A stretch of DNA of 19,381 nt from Sphingomonadaceae bacterium (GTDB taxonomy: Bacteria > Pseudomonadota > Alphaproteobacteria > Sphingomonadales > Sphingomonadaceae). The position numbers were made by a program, and so were the translations under genes. The stretch is taken from NCBI GenBank assembly GCA_004282995.1, contig SHLU01000019.1, positions 1 to 19,381 on the forward strand, given 5' to 3'. Under the pieces are notes generated by a model. That model had not been told where the DNA came from. It saw nothing but the letters and a program-made list of their open reading frames with translations, and searched no databases. Below, piece after piece: positions 6,978 to 13,586 of the stretch. How positions within the stretch are numbered: the first letter of the stretch is position 1; each line of letters begins with the position of its first letter.

Positions 6978-8780
6978 GTGAACGCACCTGTCACCACCAT
7001 CCCCGACCTTGCACCTGCACGCGAGCAACTGCGCGCTGTGTTCGGATTCGACGATTTCCGCGGGCGGCAGCCCGAGGTGATTGAGCGCGTTCTGGCCGGG
7101 CAGTCGACGCTGGCCGTCATGCCCACCGGCGCAGGCAAATCGCTGACCTACCAGCTGCCGGCGACAATGCTTCCTGGCACCTGTATCGTGATCTCCCCAC
7201 TGATAGCGCTAATGCACGACCAGCTGCGGTCGGCGCAGGCCAACGGGATCCGCGCCGCTACGCTCACCAGCGTCGACGAAAACCGGCGCGAGACAATGGA
7301 CGCGTTTCGCAATGGCGAGCTGGACCTGCTCTATGTCGCGCCCGAGCGGGCCAGCCAGCAATCCTTCTGCGACCTGTTGAGCGCCGCACCGCTATCCCTG
7401 TTTGCTATCGACGAAGCACATTGCGTTAGCGAATGGGGCCACGATTTCCGGCCCGACTATCGCCAGCTGCGCCCCTTGATGGACCGGTTTGCCGATGTAC
7501 CCCGGCTAGCCCTGACGGCAACTGCTGACAGCCACACGCGAGCCGATATCCTCGACCAGCTCGGCATTCCGGCCCAAGGGCTGGTGGTGGCCGGGTTCGA
7601 CCGGCCCAACATCCGCTACGCCATCCGCCACCGTGACAACCCGGTTCGCCAGCTGAAGGCGCTGATGGAGGACCAGCCTGGGCCGGGCATTGTCTATGCC
7701 CCGACGCGTCGCAAGGTGGAGGACATTGCCGACAAGCTCGCCGCCGCCACCGGGCGCGACGTGCTGCCCTACCATGCCGGGCTCGAACCGCAGGTCCGTG
7801 CTGAACACCAGGCTCGCTTCGTCGCCAGCGAGGACATGGTCATTGTCGCCACCATCGCGTTTGGCATGGGGATCGACAAGCCGGATGTTCGCTTTGTTGC
7901 TCATGCCGGAATCCCCAAGTCGATTGAGGCCTATTACCAGGAAACTGGCCGGGCTGGACGCGACGGTGATCCTGCACTGGCACTAATGCTATGGGGGGCA
8001 GAAGATTTCGCCAAGGCCCGCATGCGCCTGAGCGAGGTGCCCGAAGATCGGCGCGATGGCGACCGTCAGCGGCTCGATTCGCTGTCCAACCTGGTCGAGA
8101 CTGCCGGCTGCCGGCGAGCCATTCTGCTCCGGCATTTTGGCGAGGACCCGCCCCGCCAATGCGGCAATTGCGACAATTGCCTCGTGGCCCCCGAAGTGAT
8201 CGATGCGACGGAGCTGTCGCGCAAGATATTGTCCGCCGCCTATCGCACCGGACAAAGCTTCGGCTTCGGCCATCTGCAAAAAGTCCTGACCGGGGCTGAC
8301 GACGAACGGGTTCGCCAACGCGGGCATGACCGGCTGAGCGTTTTCGGCATTGTCGAGGGTGAAGAGACGGCAATGCTGCGGCCGGTCGCTCGCGCATTGC
8401 AGGCGCGCGGCTCGCTGGTGGCGACCGAGCATGGCGGCCTGATGCTGGGCGGCGATGCGCGTGCGGTGTTGAAGGGCGAAGAGGCCGTGCTGATGGTCAA
8501 GCCGCCCAAGACCAAGCGATCGAGCCGCGGGCGAGGACGCGGGGACGGCGGCGTCAACCCGGTCGGCGATCCGCTGTTCGATGCCCTGCGCGAATTGCGC
8601 CGCGAGTTGGCAGTCGAACAGCAAGTGCCGCCCTATGTCATCTTCCACGATGCAACTTTGCGCGAGATGGCAGCCACCCGCCCCGACAGCCTCTCGGCAC
8701 TCGGTCAGGTAGGCGGTGTCGGAGCGAAAAAGCTCGATGCCTATGGCGAGCGCTTTCTCGACTGTATCAGGCGCCACTAG
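6978..8780 (+). CDS. recQ: ATP-dependent DNA helicase RecQ
   Basis: A 600-residue 3'-5' DNA helicase for recombination and fork repair. Domains in order: DEAD-type ATPase with GAGKS at residues 51-55 and DEAH at 145-148, plus the aromatic-rich loop after it; helicase C domain ending in QETGRAGRDG at 321-330; zinc-binding Cys378, Cys395, Cys398 and Cys401; RQC winged helix; a basic linker near 510-525; and an HRDC domain at about 530-600. Length and order match full-length RecQ. Start: the GTG at 6978 is the first usable start before the conserved AREQLRAVFGFDDFRGRQPE block; the Shine-Dalgarno is weak, and the open frame extends upstream without family similarity. It is divergent from the lipoprotein genes. 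Confidence 0.96.
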   Translation: MNAPVTTIPDLAPAREQLRAVFGFDDFRGRQPEVIERVLAGQSTLAVMPTGAGKSLTYQLPATMLPGTCIVISPLIALMHDQLRSAQANGIRAATLTSVDENRRETMDAFRNGELDLLYVAPERASQQSFCDLLSAAPLSLFAIDEAHCVSEWGHDFRPDYRQLRPLMDRFADVPRLALTATADSHTRADILDQLGIPAQGLVVAGFDRPNIRYAIRHRDNPVRQLKALMEDQPGPGIVYAPTRRKVEDIADKLAAATGRDVLPYHAGLEPQVRAEHQARFVASEDMVIVATIAFGMGIDKPDVRFVAHAGIPKSIEAYYQETGRAGRDGDPALALMLWGAEDFAKARMRLSEVPEDRRDGDRQRLDSLSNLVETAGCRRAILLRHFGEDPPRQCGNCDNCLVAPEVIDATELSRKILSAAYRTGQSFGFGHLQKVLTGADDERVRQRGHDRLSVFGIVEGEETAMLRPVARALQARGSLVATEHGGLMLGGDARAVLKGEEAVLMVKPPKTKRSSRGRGRGDGGVNPVGDPLFDALRELRRELAVEQQVPPYVIFHDATLREMAATRPDSLSALGQVGGVGAKKLDAYGERFLDCIRRH

Positions 8781-8802
8781 AAATCGGCGCAGCCAGCCCG
8801 GA

Positions 8803-8831
8803 TTGACTTTCGCGCCCGCTCATATAATGAT
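8803..8831 (+). promoter_or_regulatory. Probable promoter of the SPFH operon
   Basis: A TTGACT at 8803-8808 is followed, 17 bases on, by AATGAT (8826-8831), a 4/6 match to a -10. A perfect TATAAT also exists at 8823-8828, but with only a 14-base spacer. Either way the -10 lies inside the AT-rich palindrome at 8822-8847. The transcription start has not been mapped; this is a match by eye. Confidence 0.5.
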
Positions 8832-8847
8832 GATATCATAATTATAT
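8822..8847. promoter_or_regulatory. 26-bp AT-rich palindrome, likely operator
   Basis: The 26 bases read the same on both strands except for one mismatched pair (8829 against 8840). The core ATGATATCAT at 8830-8839 is a perfect palindrome, flanked by ATATAAT on the left and ATTATAT on the right. Apart from one G-C pair in each half of the core and the G at 8829 it is all A/T, in an otherwise GC-rich segment. It covers the predicted -10 and ends one base before the ribosome binding site. A dimeric repressor bound here would block transcription; the ribbon-helix-helix protein at 9805-10023 is the obvious candidate, by inference. Confidence 0.6.
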
Positions 8848-8848
8848 T

Positions 8849-8856
8849 GGAGGAGG
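8849..8856 (+). promoter_or_regulatory. Strong ribosome binding site deciding the SPFH start
   Basis: GGAGGAGG lies seven bases before the ATG at 8864 and only one base before the in-frame GTG at 8858. This selects the ATG. It immediately follows the palindrome, so an mRNA starting within the palindrome would have a very short leader. Confidence 0.7.
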
Positions 8857-8863
8857 CGTGGTC

Positions 8864-9781
8864 ATGGTGGAAACGATCAAGGGTATGAACATCAGCCGGG
8901 AACGTCCGGCGGCAAGCCACAATGGCTATATAATGCTGCTCGTTCTGGCTTTGGTCGCCGTCCTGGCGGGTTGGGTGGTGAGCCAGGGCTTTCCGGAGGT
9001 TGGAACGAGCAAGGCGGCCAAGCTTGGGTTCGTCGGCCTGTTGATCGGATCGATCATAGCTTTTCTCGGGGTGGCCATCGGCTTCTTCATGATCCAGCCA
9101 AACCAGGCGGCGGTCATCACCCTGTTCGGCGAATATCGCGGCACCGAGCGGCGCGAAGGGCTGCGCTGGGTGTGGCCGTGGATGGTCCGCAAGAAACTCA
9201 GCGCACGGGCCCACAATATCCATTCCGACAAGGTCAAGATCAACGATCTGCGCGGTAACCCGATCGAAATTGCCTGCAACGTGGTGTGGCGGGTGCAGGA
9301 TACGGCACAGGCCGTGTTCGATGTCGATGATTACAAGGAATTCGTGAACATCCAGATCGAGGCCGGGCTGCGCACCGTCGGCTCGCGCCATCCCTATGAC
9401 GACATGAGCGAAGACGACAAGACGACGCTGCGCGGCAGCGCCGATGTGGTCAATCGCGAGCTGTGCGAAGAACTCAACGAGCGACTGCACGTGGCCGGGA
9501 TAATCGTCGACGAGGCAGGCCTGACCCATCTCGCCTATGCACCCGAAATCGCCGGGGCGATGCTGCGCCGGCAACAGGCTGATGCGGTGATCGCGGCGCG
9601 CAAGAAGGTCGTGATCGGTGCTGTCAGCATGGTTGAAGACGCGCTGCAGAAACTCTCGACCGACGGCATTGTCGAGCTCGATAACGAACGCCGCGCGGCA
9701 ATGGTTTCGAACCTGATGGTGGTTCTGTGCGGCGACCGCGATGCGCATCCGGTGATCAATGCCGGCACGCTGTATCAATAG
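8864..9781 (+). CDS. SPFH (band 7/prohibitin-like) membrane protein
   Basis: A 305-residue protein with two hydrophobic segments at about residues 22-40 and 54-77. They are followed by an SPFH/band 7 domain starting near 79 (IQPNQAAVITLFGEY) and continuing through VWRVQDTAQAVFDVDDYKEF. A charged, alanine-rich helical part follows (AGAMLRRQQADAVIAARKK). SPFH proteins form membrane scaffolds or microdomains and often act with a protease or membrane partner; here the downstream partner is instead a small DNA-binding-type protein 23 bases away. The start ATG 8864 is chosen from the GGAGGAGG spacing. There is no adjacent NfeD-type gene, so it is not a classical slipin/NfeD pair. The specific role is unknown. 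Confidence 0.88.
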   Translation: MVETIKGMNISRERPAASHNGYIMLLVLALVAVLAGWVVSQGFPEVGTSKAAKLGFVGLLIGSIIAFLGVAIGFFMIQPNQAAVITLFGEYRGTERREGLRWVWPWMVRKKLSARAHNIHSDKVKINDLRGNPIEIACNVVWRVQDTAQAVFDVDDYKEFVNIQIEAGLRTVGSRHPYDDMSEDDKTTLRGSADVVNRELCEELNERLHVAGIIVDEAGLTHLAYAPEIAGAMLRRQQADAVIAARKKVVIGAVSMVEDALQKLSTDGIVELDNERRAAMVSNLMVVLCGDRDAHPVINAGTLYQ

Positions 9782-9804
9782 CTCGATAGACTGAGGAGGC
9801 AGCC

Positions 9805-10023
9805 GTGGCTGCACCCGCGAAAAAAGCCTTCGCCCTCCGCCTTGATCCAGCGGTGCACGCCGCGATCGAACGGTTGGCCGCCGCCGAATTGCGCAGCGCG
9901 AACGCACAGATCGAGATGCTGTTGCGCGAGGCACTTGAAGCGCGTGGTATCGCGGTCGGCAAGACTGTCGGGCCGCGGCGCGGACGCCCTCCAAGAGACA
10001 CTAACGCGAGGGGCGAACGTTAG
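9805..10023 (+). CDS. Arc-like ribbon-helix-helix protein with AT-hook-like tail
   Basis: A 72-residue basic protein. Residues 8-14 (AFALRLD) fit the DNA-contacting beta strand of Arc/MetJ-type ribbon-helix-helix dimers. Two helices follow, about 16-29 and 32-47 (NAQIEMLLREALEARG). The tail contains RRGRPP at 58-63, which includes the RGRP core of AT-hook minor-groove binders. The start is GTG at 9805, with GAGGAGG at 9793-9799 five bases upstream; no competing start gives the strand. It lies 23 bases after the SPFH gene and is almost certainly co-transcribed. An autoregulatory role at the AT-rich palindrome upstream of the operon is inferred. An orphan antitoxin is less likely, since no toxin gene is adjacent. 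Confidence 0.85.
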   Translation: MAAPAKKAFALRLDPAVHAAIERLAAAELRSANAQIEMLLREALEARGIAVGKTVGPRRGRPPRDTNARGER

Positions 10024-10058
10024 CGGGGCATTAACCCTTTTTGCCTAGCGATAAGCGA

Positions 10059-11057
10059 ATGGATAACTCTGCCCGTATTCCGTTCGCCCCGGCCCCGCTC
10101 CTGCGCCCGTCCAGCTGGTTGGTCGGCGCCGTCTTTGCAGCGGCAATCGCGCTCATTCCGCTCGGCGCTGCGCTGGCGCAAGGCTCGCAGGGACCTTTCA
10201 CGGTGGTGCAGACAGGTCAGAGCTTCGGTACGCTGCAACAAGCAGTCGATGCTATCGGCTCCGGCGATGGTACAGTCGCCATCGCTCCGGGAAATTACCG
10301 TCAGTGTGCGGTTCAGGAAGCGGGCAGTATCGCCTTTTTCGCCAGCGAGCCAGGCACTGCGGTGCTGGACGGAATCGCCTGCGAAGGCAAGGCAGCGCTG
10401 GTTCTGCGCGGCCGCGAAGCCAGCGTATCGGGGCTAGTGTTTCGCAATATCGGCGTGCCTGATGCCAACGGCGCCGGCATCAGGCTCGAGCAGGGATCAT
10501 TGACCGTTGCCAACAGTTGGTTCGTCGATAGCCAGCAAGGGATCCTCACCGCGCATGACGATGGCATCCGGCTGGTTGTCGATCGCTCGACCTTTTCCGG
10601 CCTCGGCACGTGCGAAGGGGACGGTGGCTGTGCCCATTCGATCTATACCGGCACCATCGAACATTTGCGCATCACGCGCAGCCGCTTCGAACGCGGCACC
10701 GGCGGGCATTACGTCAAATCGCGTGCGCGCCGCACCGATATCGCGGCCAGCAGCTTCGACGACAGCGCCGGCCGCGAAACCAATTACATGATCGATCTGC
10801 CGCAAGGCTCGGTCGGCCAGATCACCAACAACTGGTTCGTGCAGGGGCGTGACAAGGAAAATTACTCCGCCTTCATCGCGGTTGCCGCAGAGGAAGGCGA
10901 CCAGAGTTCGAAGGGCCTGGTCATCGCCGGTAATGATGCCCGGTTCGTGCCAGCCCTGGAACGTCGATCCGCCTTTGTTGCCGACTGGAGCGGCGAATCG
11001 CTTGTGATCGAAAACAACGTGCTTGGCCCTGGGCTCACTGTCCTGGAGCGCCGCTAG
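10059..11057 (+). CDS. Secreted right-handed beta-helix protein
   Basis: A 332-residue protein with a Sec signal peptide (hydrophobic residues about 20-39, likely cleavage after ALA at 38-40, before QG). The mature part has the turn-and-strand pattern of pectate-lyase-like beta-helix proteins: TLQQAVDAI, IAPGNYRQC, then repeated short strands with Asn/Asp turns such as VANSWFVDSQQGI, ITNNWFVQGRD and VIENNVLGPG. No polysaccharide-lyase catalytic set was recognised, so an enzymatic role is not claimed. Four Cys lie in the mature part (at RQC, IACEG, GTCEG, GGCAH), possibly forming disulfides in the periplasm. Start ATG at 10059 (TTG 10041 is also in frame); the ribosome site is weak. It is 35 bases after the ribbon-helix-helix gene and may be read through. 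Its stop overlaps the GNAT stop (CTAG). Confidence 0.75.
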   Translation: MDNSARIPFAPAPLLRPSSWLVGAVFAAAIALIPLGAALAQGSQGPFTVVQTGQSFGTLQQAVDAIGSGDGTVAIAPGNYRQCAVQEAGSIAFFASEPGTAVLDGIACEGKAALVLRGREASVSGLVFRNIGVPDANGAGIRLEQGSLTVANSWFVDSQQGILTAHDDGIRLVVDRSTFSGLGTCEGDGGCAHSIYTGTIEHLRITRSRFERGTGGHYVKSRARRTDIAASSFDDSAGRETNYMIDLPQGSVGQITNNWFVQGRDKENYSAFIAVAAEEGDQSSKGLVIAGNDARFVPALERRSAFVADWSGESLVIENNVLGPGLTVLERR

Positions 11058-11560
11058 TCCTCATCGAACGCGGTGGCGAGCGTCAGCTTTCCACTCGGCA
11101 TCGATCCGTCAAGGATCAGTATCTGCAGGAACGGATCCAGCTCCTCGGAGAGCTCGAGCTGATGGTCGCCGGTGAAGCCGAAACGCGAATAATATTCCGG
11201 GCTGCCGACCAGCGCGATCCCGCTCCCGCCGCGATCTTCGAGCGCAGTCTTGCCAGCTTCGATCAGCCGCGTGCCAATGCCCGAATTCTGGCCGCTGGGA
11301 ATTACCGATACCGGCGCAAGCTGGTACCACTCACCATGTGCGTTCTCGATCGTTATCGGTGAAAAAGCGATGTGACCGATGATGGCCTTGTCGGCATTGA
11401 CCGCGACCAGCGACAGCGCGAGGTCACCGTCCGAACGCAGTCTTTCGACAAGCTCGCCTTCGTTCCCATCGGCCCAGGCCGCCTGATGAAATGCAGCATC
11501 GACAAGCGCCCGGATGGCGGGTTCGTCTCCCGGCTGCTCTGGTCGAATCGTGACACTCAC
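11054..11560 (-). CDS. GNAT family N-acetyltransferase
   Basis: A 168-residue acetyl-CoA-dependent acetyltransferase. The acetyl-CoA loop is QNSGIG at 91-96, preceded by the LAPVSVIP strand, and the following helix GTRLIEAGKTAL fits motif A. The segment EYYSRFGF matches the small-molecule/protein acetyltransferase subgroup common in proteobacteria. The substrate is unknown. The start is GTG at 11560, which overlaps the ribA TGA in GTGA, a translational-coupling arrangement. It ends by overlapping the convergent beta-helix gene by CTAG at 11054-11057. It is the last gene of the xthA-ribA-GNAT set. Confidence 0.9.
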   Translation of the reverse strand: MSVTIRPEQPGDEPAIRALVDAAFHQAAWADGNEGELVERLRSDGDLALSLVAVNADKAIIGHIAFSPITIENAHGEWYQLAPVSVIPSGQNSGIGTRLIEAGKTALEDRGGSGIALVGSPEYYSRFGFTGDHQLELSEELDPFLQILILDGSMPSGKLTLATAFDED

Positions 11561-12645
11561 GGAAGAATATGTCCGGCGCGATCACGCTTGGTGGCGAGAT
11601 AGCGGCGATTGTGGCGGTTGGATCCGTGCGCGTGCTCGACCCGCCGCGCGACAATGATCCCCTGTTCTTCCAGCGCCCGAACCTTGCGCTCGTTGTTGGT
11701 CAGCAAAGCAACCTCCCCAATTCCGAGCAGCCTAAGCATCTGGGATGCCGTTATAAAATCGCGCGCTTCGTCAGGCAAGCCGAGACGTTCATTGGCCTCG
11801 ATGGTGTCGAAACCCTGGTCCTGCAGCCGATAGGCGCGCATCTTGTTGATCAAGCCGATTCCGCGGCCTTCCTGCCTCAGATAAAGCAATACGCCATAGC
11901 CGCCGCCGGCAGCCTGCTCAGCCATCTGTTCCAGCGCAGCGTCAAGCTGGGGGCCGCAATCGCATTTGAGGCTGCCGAGGATGTCCCCGGTCAGGCATTC
12001 CGAATGCAGCCGCACCAGCGGGACGGTTCCGGCCATCTGCTGGCCGATAATCAGGGCGCAATGTTCACGTGTGTCGTCGGGCTTGCGAAAGACAACCAGT
12101 TCCCCCTCCTCGCTGGCGGCAACCGGCAACCGCGCACGGGTCGCAATAGTCAGCAGTGAAGGGTCGGCCCAGGCGGCAAGATCCGACGGGGCGACCGGCT
12201 GGGCTTCTCCGGCGCCGTCAGGCGCGACCATGAAAGCAGGCAGGATCCCAGCCAGCCGTGCCAGTTCCAACGCGGCAGCAGCAGCCCTTCCCCAATCGAG
12301 CGGCTCGGCCCGAAATGGACCCTTCAAAGGATTGTTGAGGTCGAGCGCCGGGTCCGCCACGGCTGTGGCCAGGTCGAGATCGAAGGGTTCTGCACCGCGA
12401 ATCAGAACCGGCGCGTGGGGGACGGCCGCCTCGCGCTGGTTGGCCAGCTTGAGCGTGGCGGCCCGGGCGGCGGAAATCAGCAATCGTTCGGAAGTGGCCC
12501 CGCGGGCAACTGCGGTTTCGACCGGCAACAGCAGGCCCGCCCCTTCCAGCGCCAGGGGCCAACCATGGCGCAGCGCATCGATCGCCTGGGCCGCACGACG
12601 CGACGGGGACGGCGGTGCAGGTGACGGGGCGGAAGTATCGTTCAG
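11557..12645 (-). CDS. ribA: GTP cyclohydrolase II with extra N-terminal domain, possible CTG start
   Basis: Opens riboflavin synthesis by converting GTP to the diaminopyrimidinone phosphate. The C-terminal half carries the zinc cysteines 217, 228 and 230 (HSEC...KCDCG) and RQEGRGIGL at 257-265. About 170 residues precede it, much longer than E. coli RibA (about 196 in total); this region looks like a degenerate partner domain and I see no DHBP-synthase acidic motif in it. Start: in this frame there is no ATG, GTG or TTG near the expected position. The only ATG is at 12756, deep inside xthA. A CTG at 12643-12645 overlaps the xthA TGA (CTGA) and has GGAG eight bases upstream, so I propose it (362 residues). 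The alternative is the 399-residue form from 12756. Confidence 0.88.
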   Translation of the reverse strand: MNDTSAPSPAPPSPSRRAAQAIDALRHGWPLALEGAGLLLPVETAVARGATSERLLISAARAATLKLANQREAAVPHAPVLIRGAEPFDLDLATAVADPALDLNNPLKGPFRAEPLDWGRAAAAALELARLAGILPAFMVAPDGAGEAQPVAPSDLAAWADPSLLTIATRARLPVAASEEGELVVFRKPDDTREHCALIIGQQMAGTVPLVRLHSECLTGDILGSLKCDCGPQLDAALEQMAEQAAGGGYGVLLYLRQEGRGIGLINKMRAYRLQDQGFDTIEANERLGLPDEARDFITASQMLRLLGIGEVALLTNNERKVRALEEQGIIVARRVEHAHGSNRHNRRYLATKRDRAGHILP

Positions 12646-13439
12646 AAGGTGAACTCCGTCGTCAACGGAACATGATCGGATGGCTTTTCCCAGTCGCGCG
12701 CATCCTCGAACACATGATGGGCACGCGCCTGGGCTGCCAGTTCGGGGCTCGCCCACATGTGGTCCAGCCGCCGCCCGCGATCATTTGCGCGCCAGTCTTT
12801 CGAACGGTAGCTCCACCAGCTGTAGTACCGCTCGGGAGCGGCAATGTGCTCGCGACCGATATCGCTCCAGCCATGCGCATCCATGAAGCGTTGCAGCGTT
12901 TCGACCTCCAGCGGCGTGTGGCTGACGACCTTTAGCAATTGCTTGTGATTCCAGACATCGCTTTCGAGCGGAGCGATGTTGAAATCACCGACGATCAGCG
13001 TGGGACGATCGACCCGGTCCGCCCAGCGTGTCATGCGTTCAAGGAAATCGAGCTTCTGACCGAACTTGGCGTTGATGGCACGATCGGGCTCGTCGCCGCC
13101 GGCGGGGACATAGACGTTCTCGATGACCGTCCCCTGGCCCGGCCCCGAAGTCAGTTCGACGCCGACGTGACGGGCCTCGCCATTGTCCTGCCAATCGTGG
13201 CGCGAGAACTCCGCAAACGGCACTTTCCCGACCGTAGCCACCCCGTGATAGCCCTTCTGCCCGTGGACCGCGAAATGCTCGTAACCCAGCGCCCGGAATG
13301 CCTCATAAGGAAACTGGTGCTCCTGGCACTTGATTTCCTGCAAGCAGAGTATGTCGGGCGCGTGTTCAGTAATGAATCGCTCGACAATCGGCATGCGCAA
13401 GCGCACCGAGTTGATATTCCATGTTGTTACTGAAACCAT
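12642..13439 (-). CDS. xthA: Exodeoxyribonuclease III
   Basis: A 265-residue endonuclease/exonuclease/phosphatase-fold enzyme (E. coli ExoIII is 268) for base excision repair: it cuts at abasic sites and trims 3' ends. Active residues seen: WNINSVR at 7-13, Glu35 in LQEIKCQ, GDFNIAP with Asp152 and Asn154, RLDHMWAS, and His256 in SDHVPL near the end. Start: the ATG at 13439 gives the canonical MVSVTTWNINSVR beginning, with an AAGGCAGG stretch just upstream; the frame is open further upstream but without similarity. The TGA at 12642-12644 overlaps the proposed ribA start. Divergent from the alkaline phosphatase gene. Confidence 0.96.
   Translation of the reverse strand: MVSVTTWNINSVRLRMPIVERFITEHAPDILCLQEIKCQEHQFPYEAFRALGYEHFAVHGQKGYHGVATVGKVPFAEFSRHDWQDNGEARHVGVELTSGPGQGTVIENVYVPAGGDEPDRAINAKFGQKLDFLERMTRWADRVDRPTLIVGDFNIAPLESDVWNHKQLLKVVSHTPLEVETLQRFMDAHGWSDIGREHIAAPERYYSWWSYRSKDWRANDRGRRLDHMWASPELAAQARAHHVFEDARDWEKPSDHVPLTTEFTF
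12654..12657 (-). promoter_or_regulatory. Ribosome binding site favouring a CTG start for ribA
   Basis: On the minus strand GGAG occupies 12657-12654, eight bases before the CTG at 12645-12643 and inside the last codons of xthA. This spacing is optimal and supports initiation at CTG in the position where neighbouring gene pairs use ATGA or GTGA overlaps. Confidence 0.4.
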
Positions 13440-13586
13440 GGCGCCTGCCTTAAATGTGCGGCTGCTGAGCGGCAAGGGGCAGGTCAACAAGTTCAAGCTA
13501 TGCCAGCTTTCGCTTTTTGGCCGCGCAGGCTACGCTGTGTTGAAGCCAACCACTCAACAAAGTTGCGATCCCAGCGGAGACAATTC

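Noticed and set aside
8777..9994. About 400-codon minus-strand open frame opposite the SPFH and RHH genes
   Set aside because: It spans two opposite-strand genes with good ribosome sites, and its composition is that of an antisense frame.
9805..10023. Toxin-antitoxin system with the ribbon-helix-helix protein as antitoxin
   Set aside because: No small toxin-like gene lies next to it; the neighbours are a large SPFH protein and an exported beta-helix protein.
10031..10036. TTAACC resembling a CtrA half-site before the beta-helix gene
   Set aside because: Only one half is present; a second TTAA at the proper spacing is missing, so it is likely chance.
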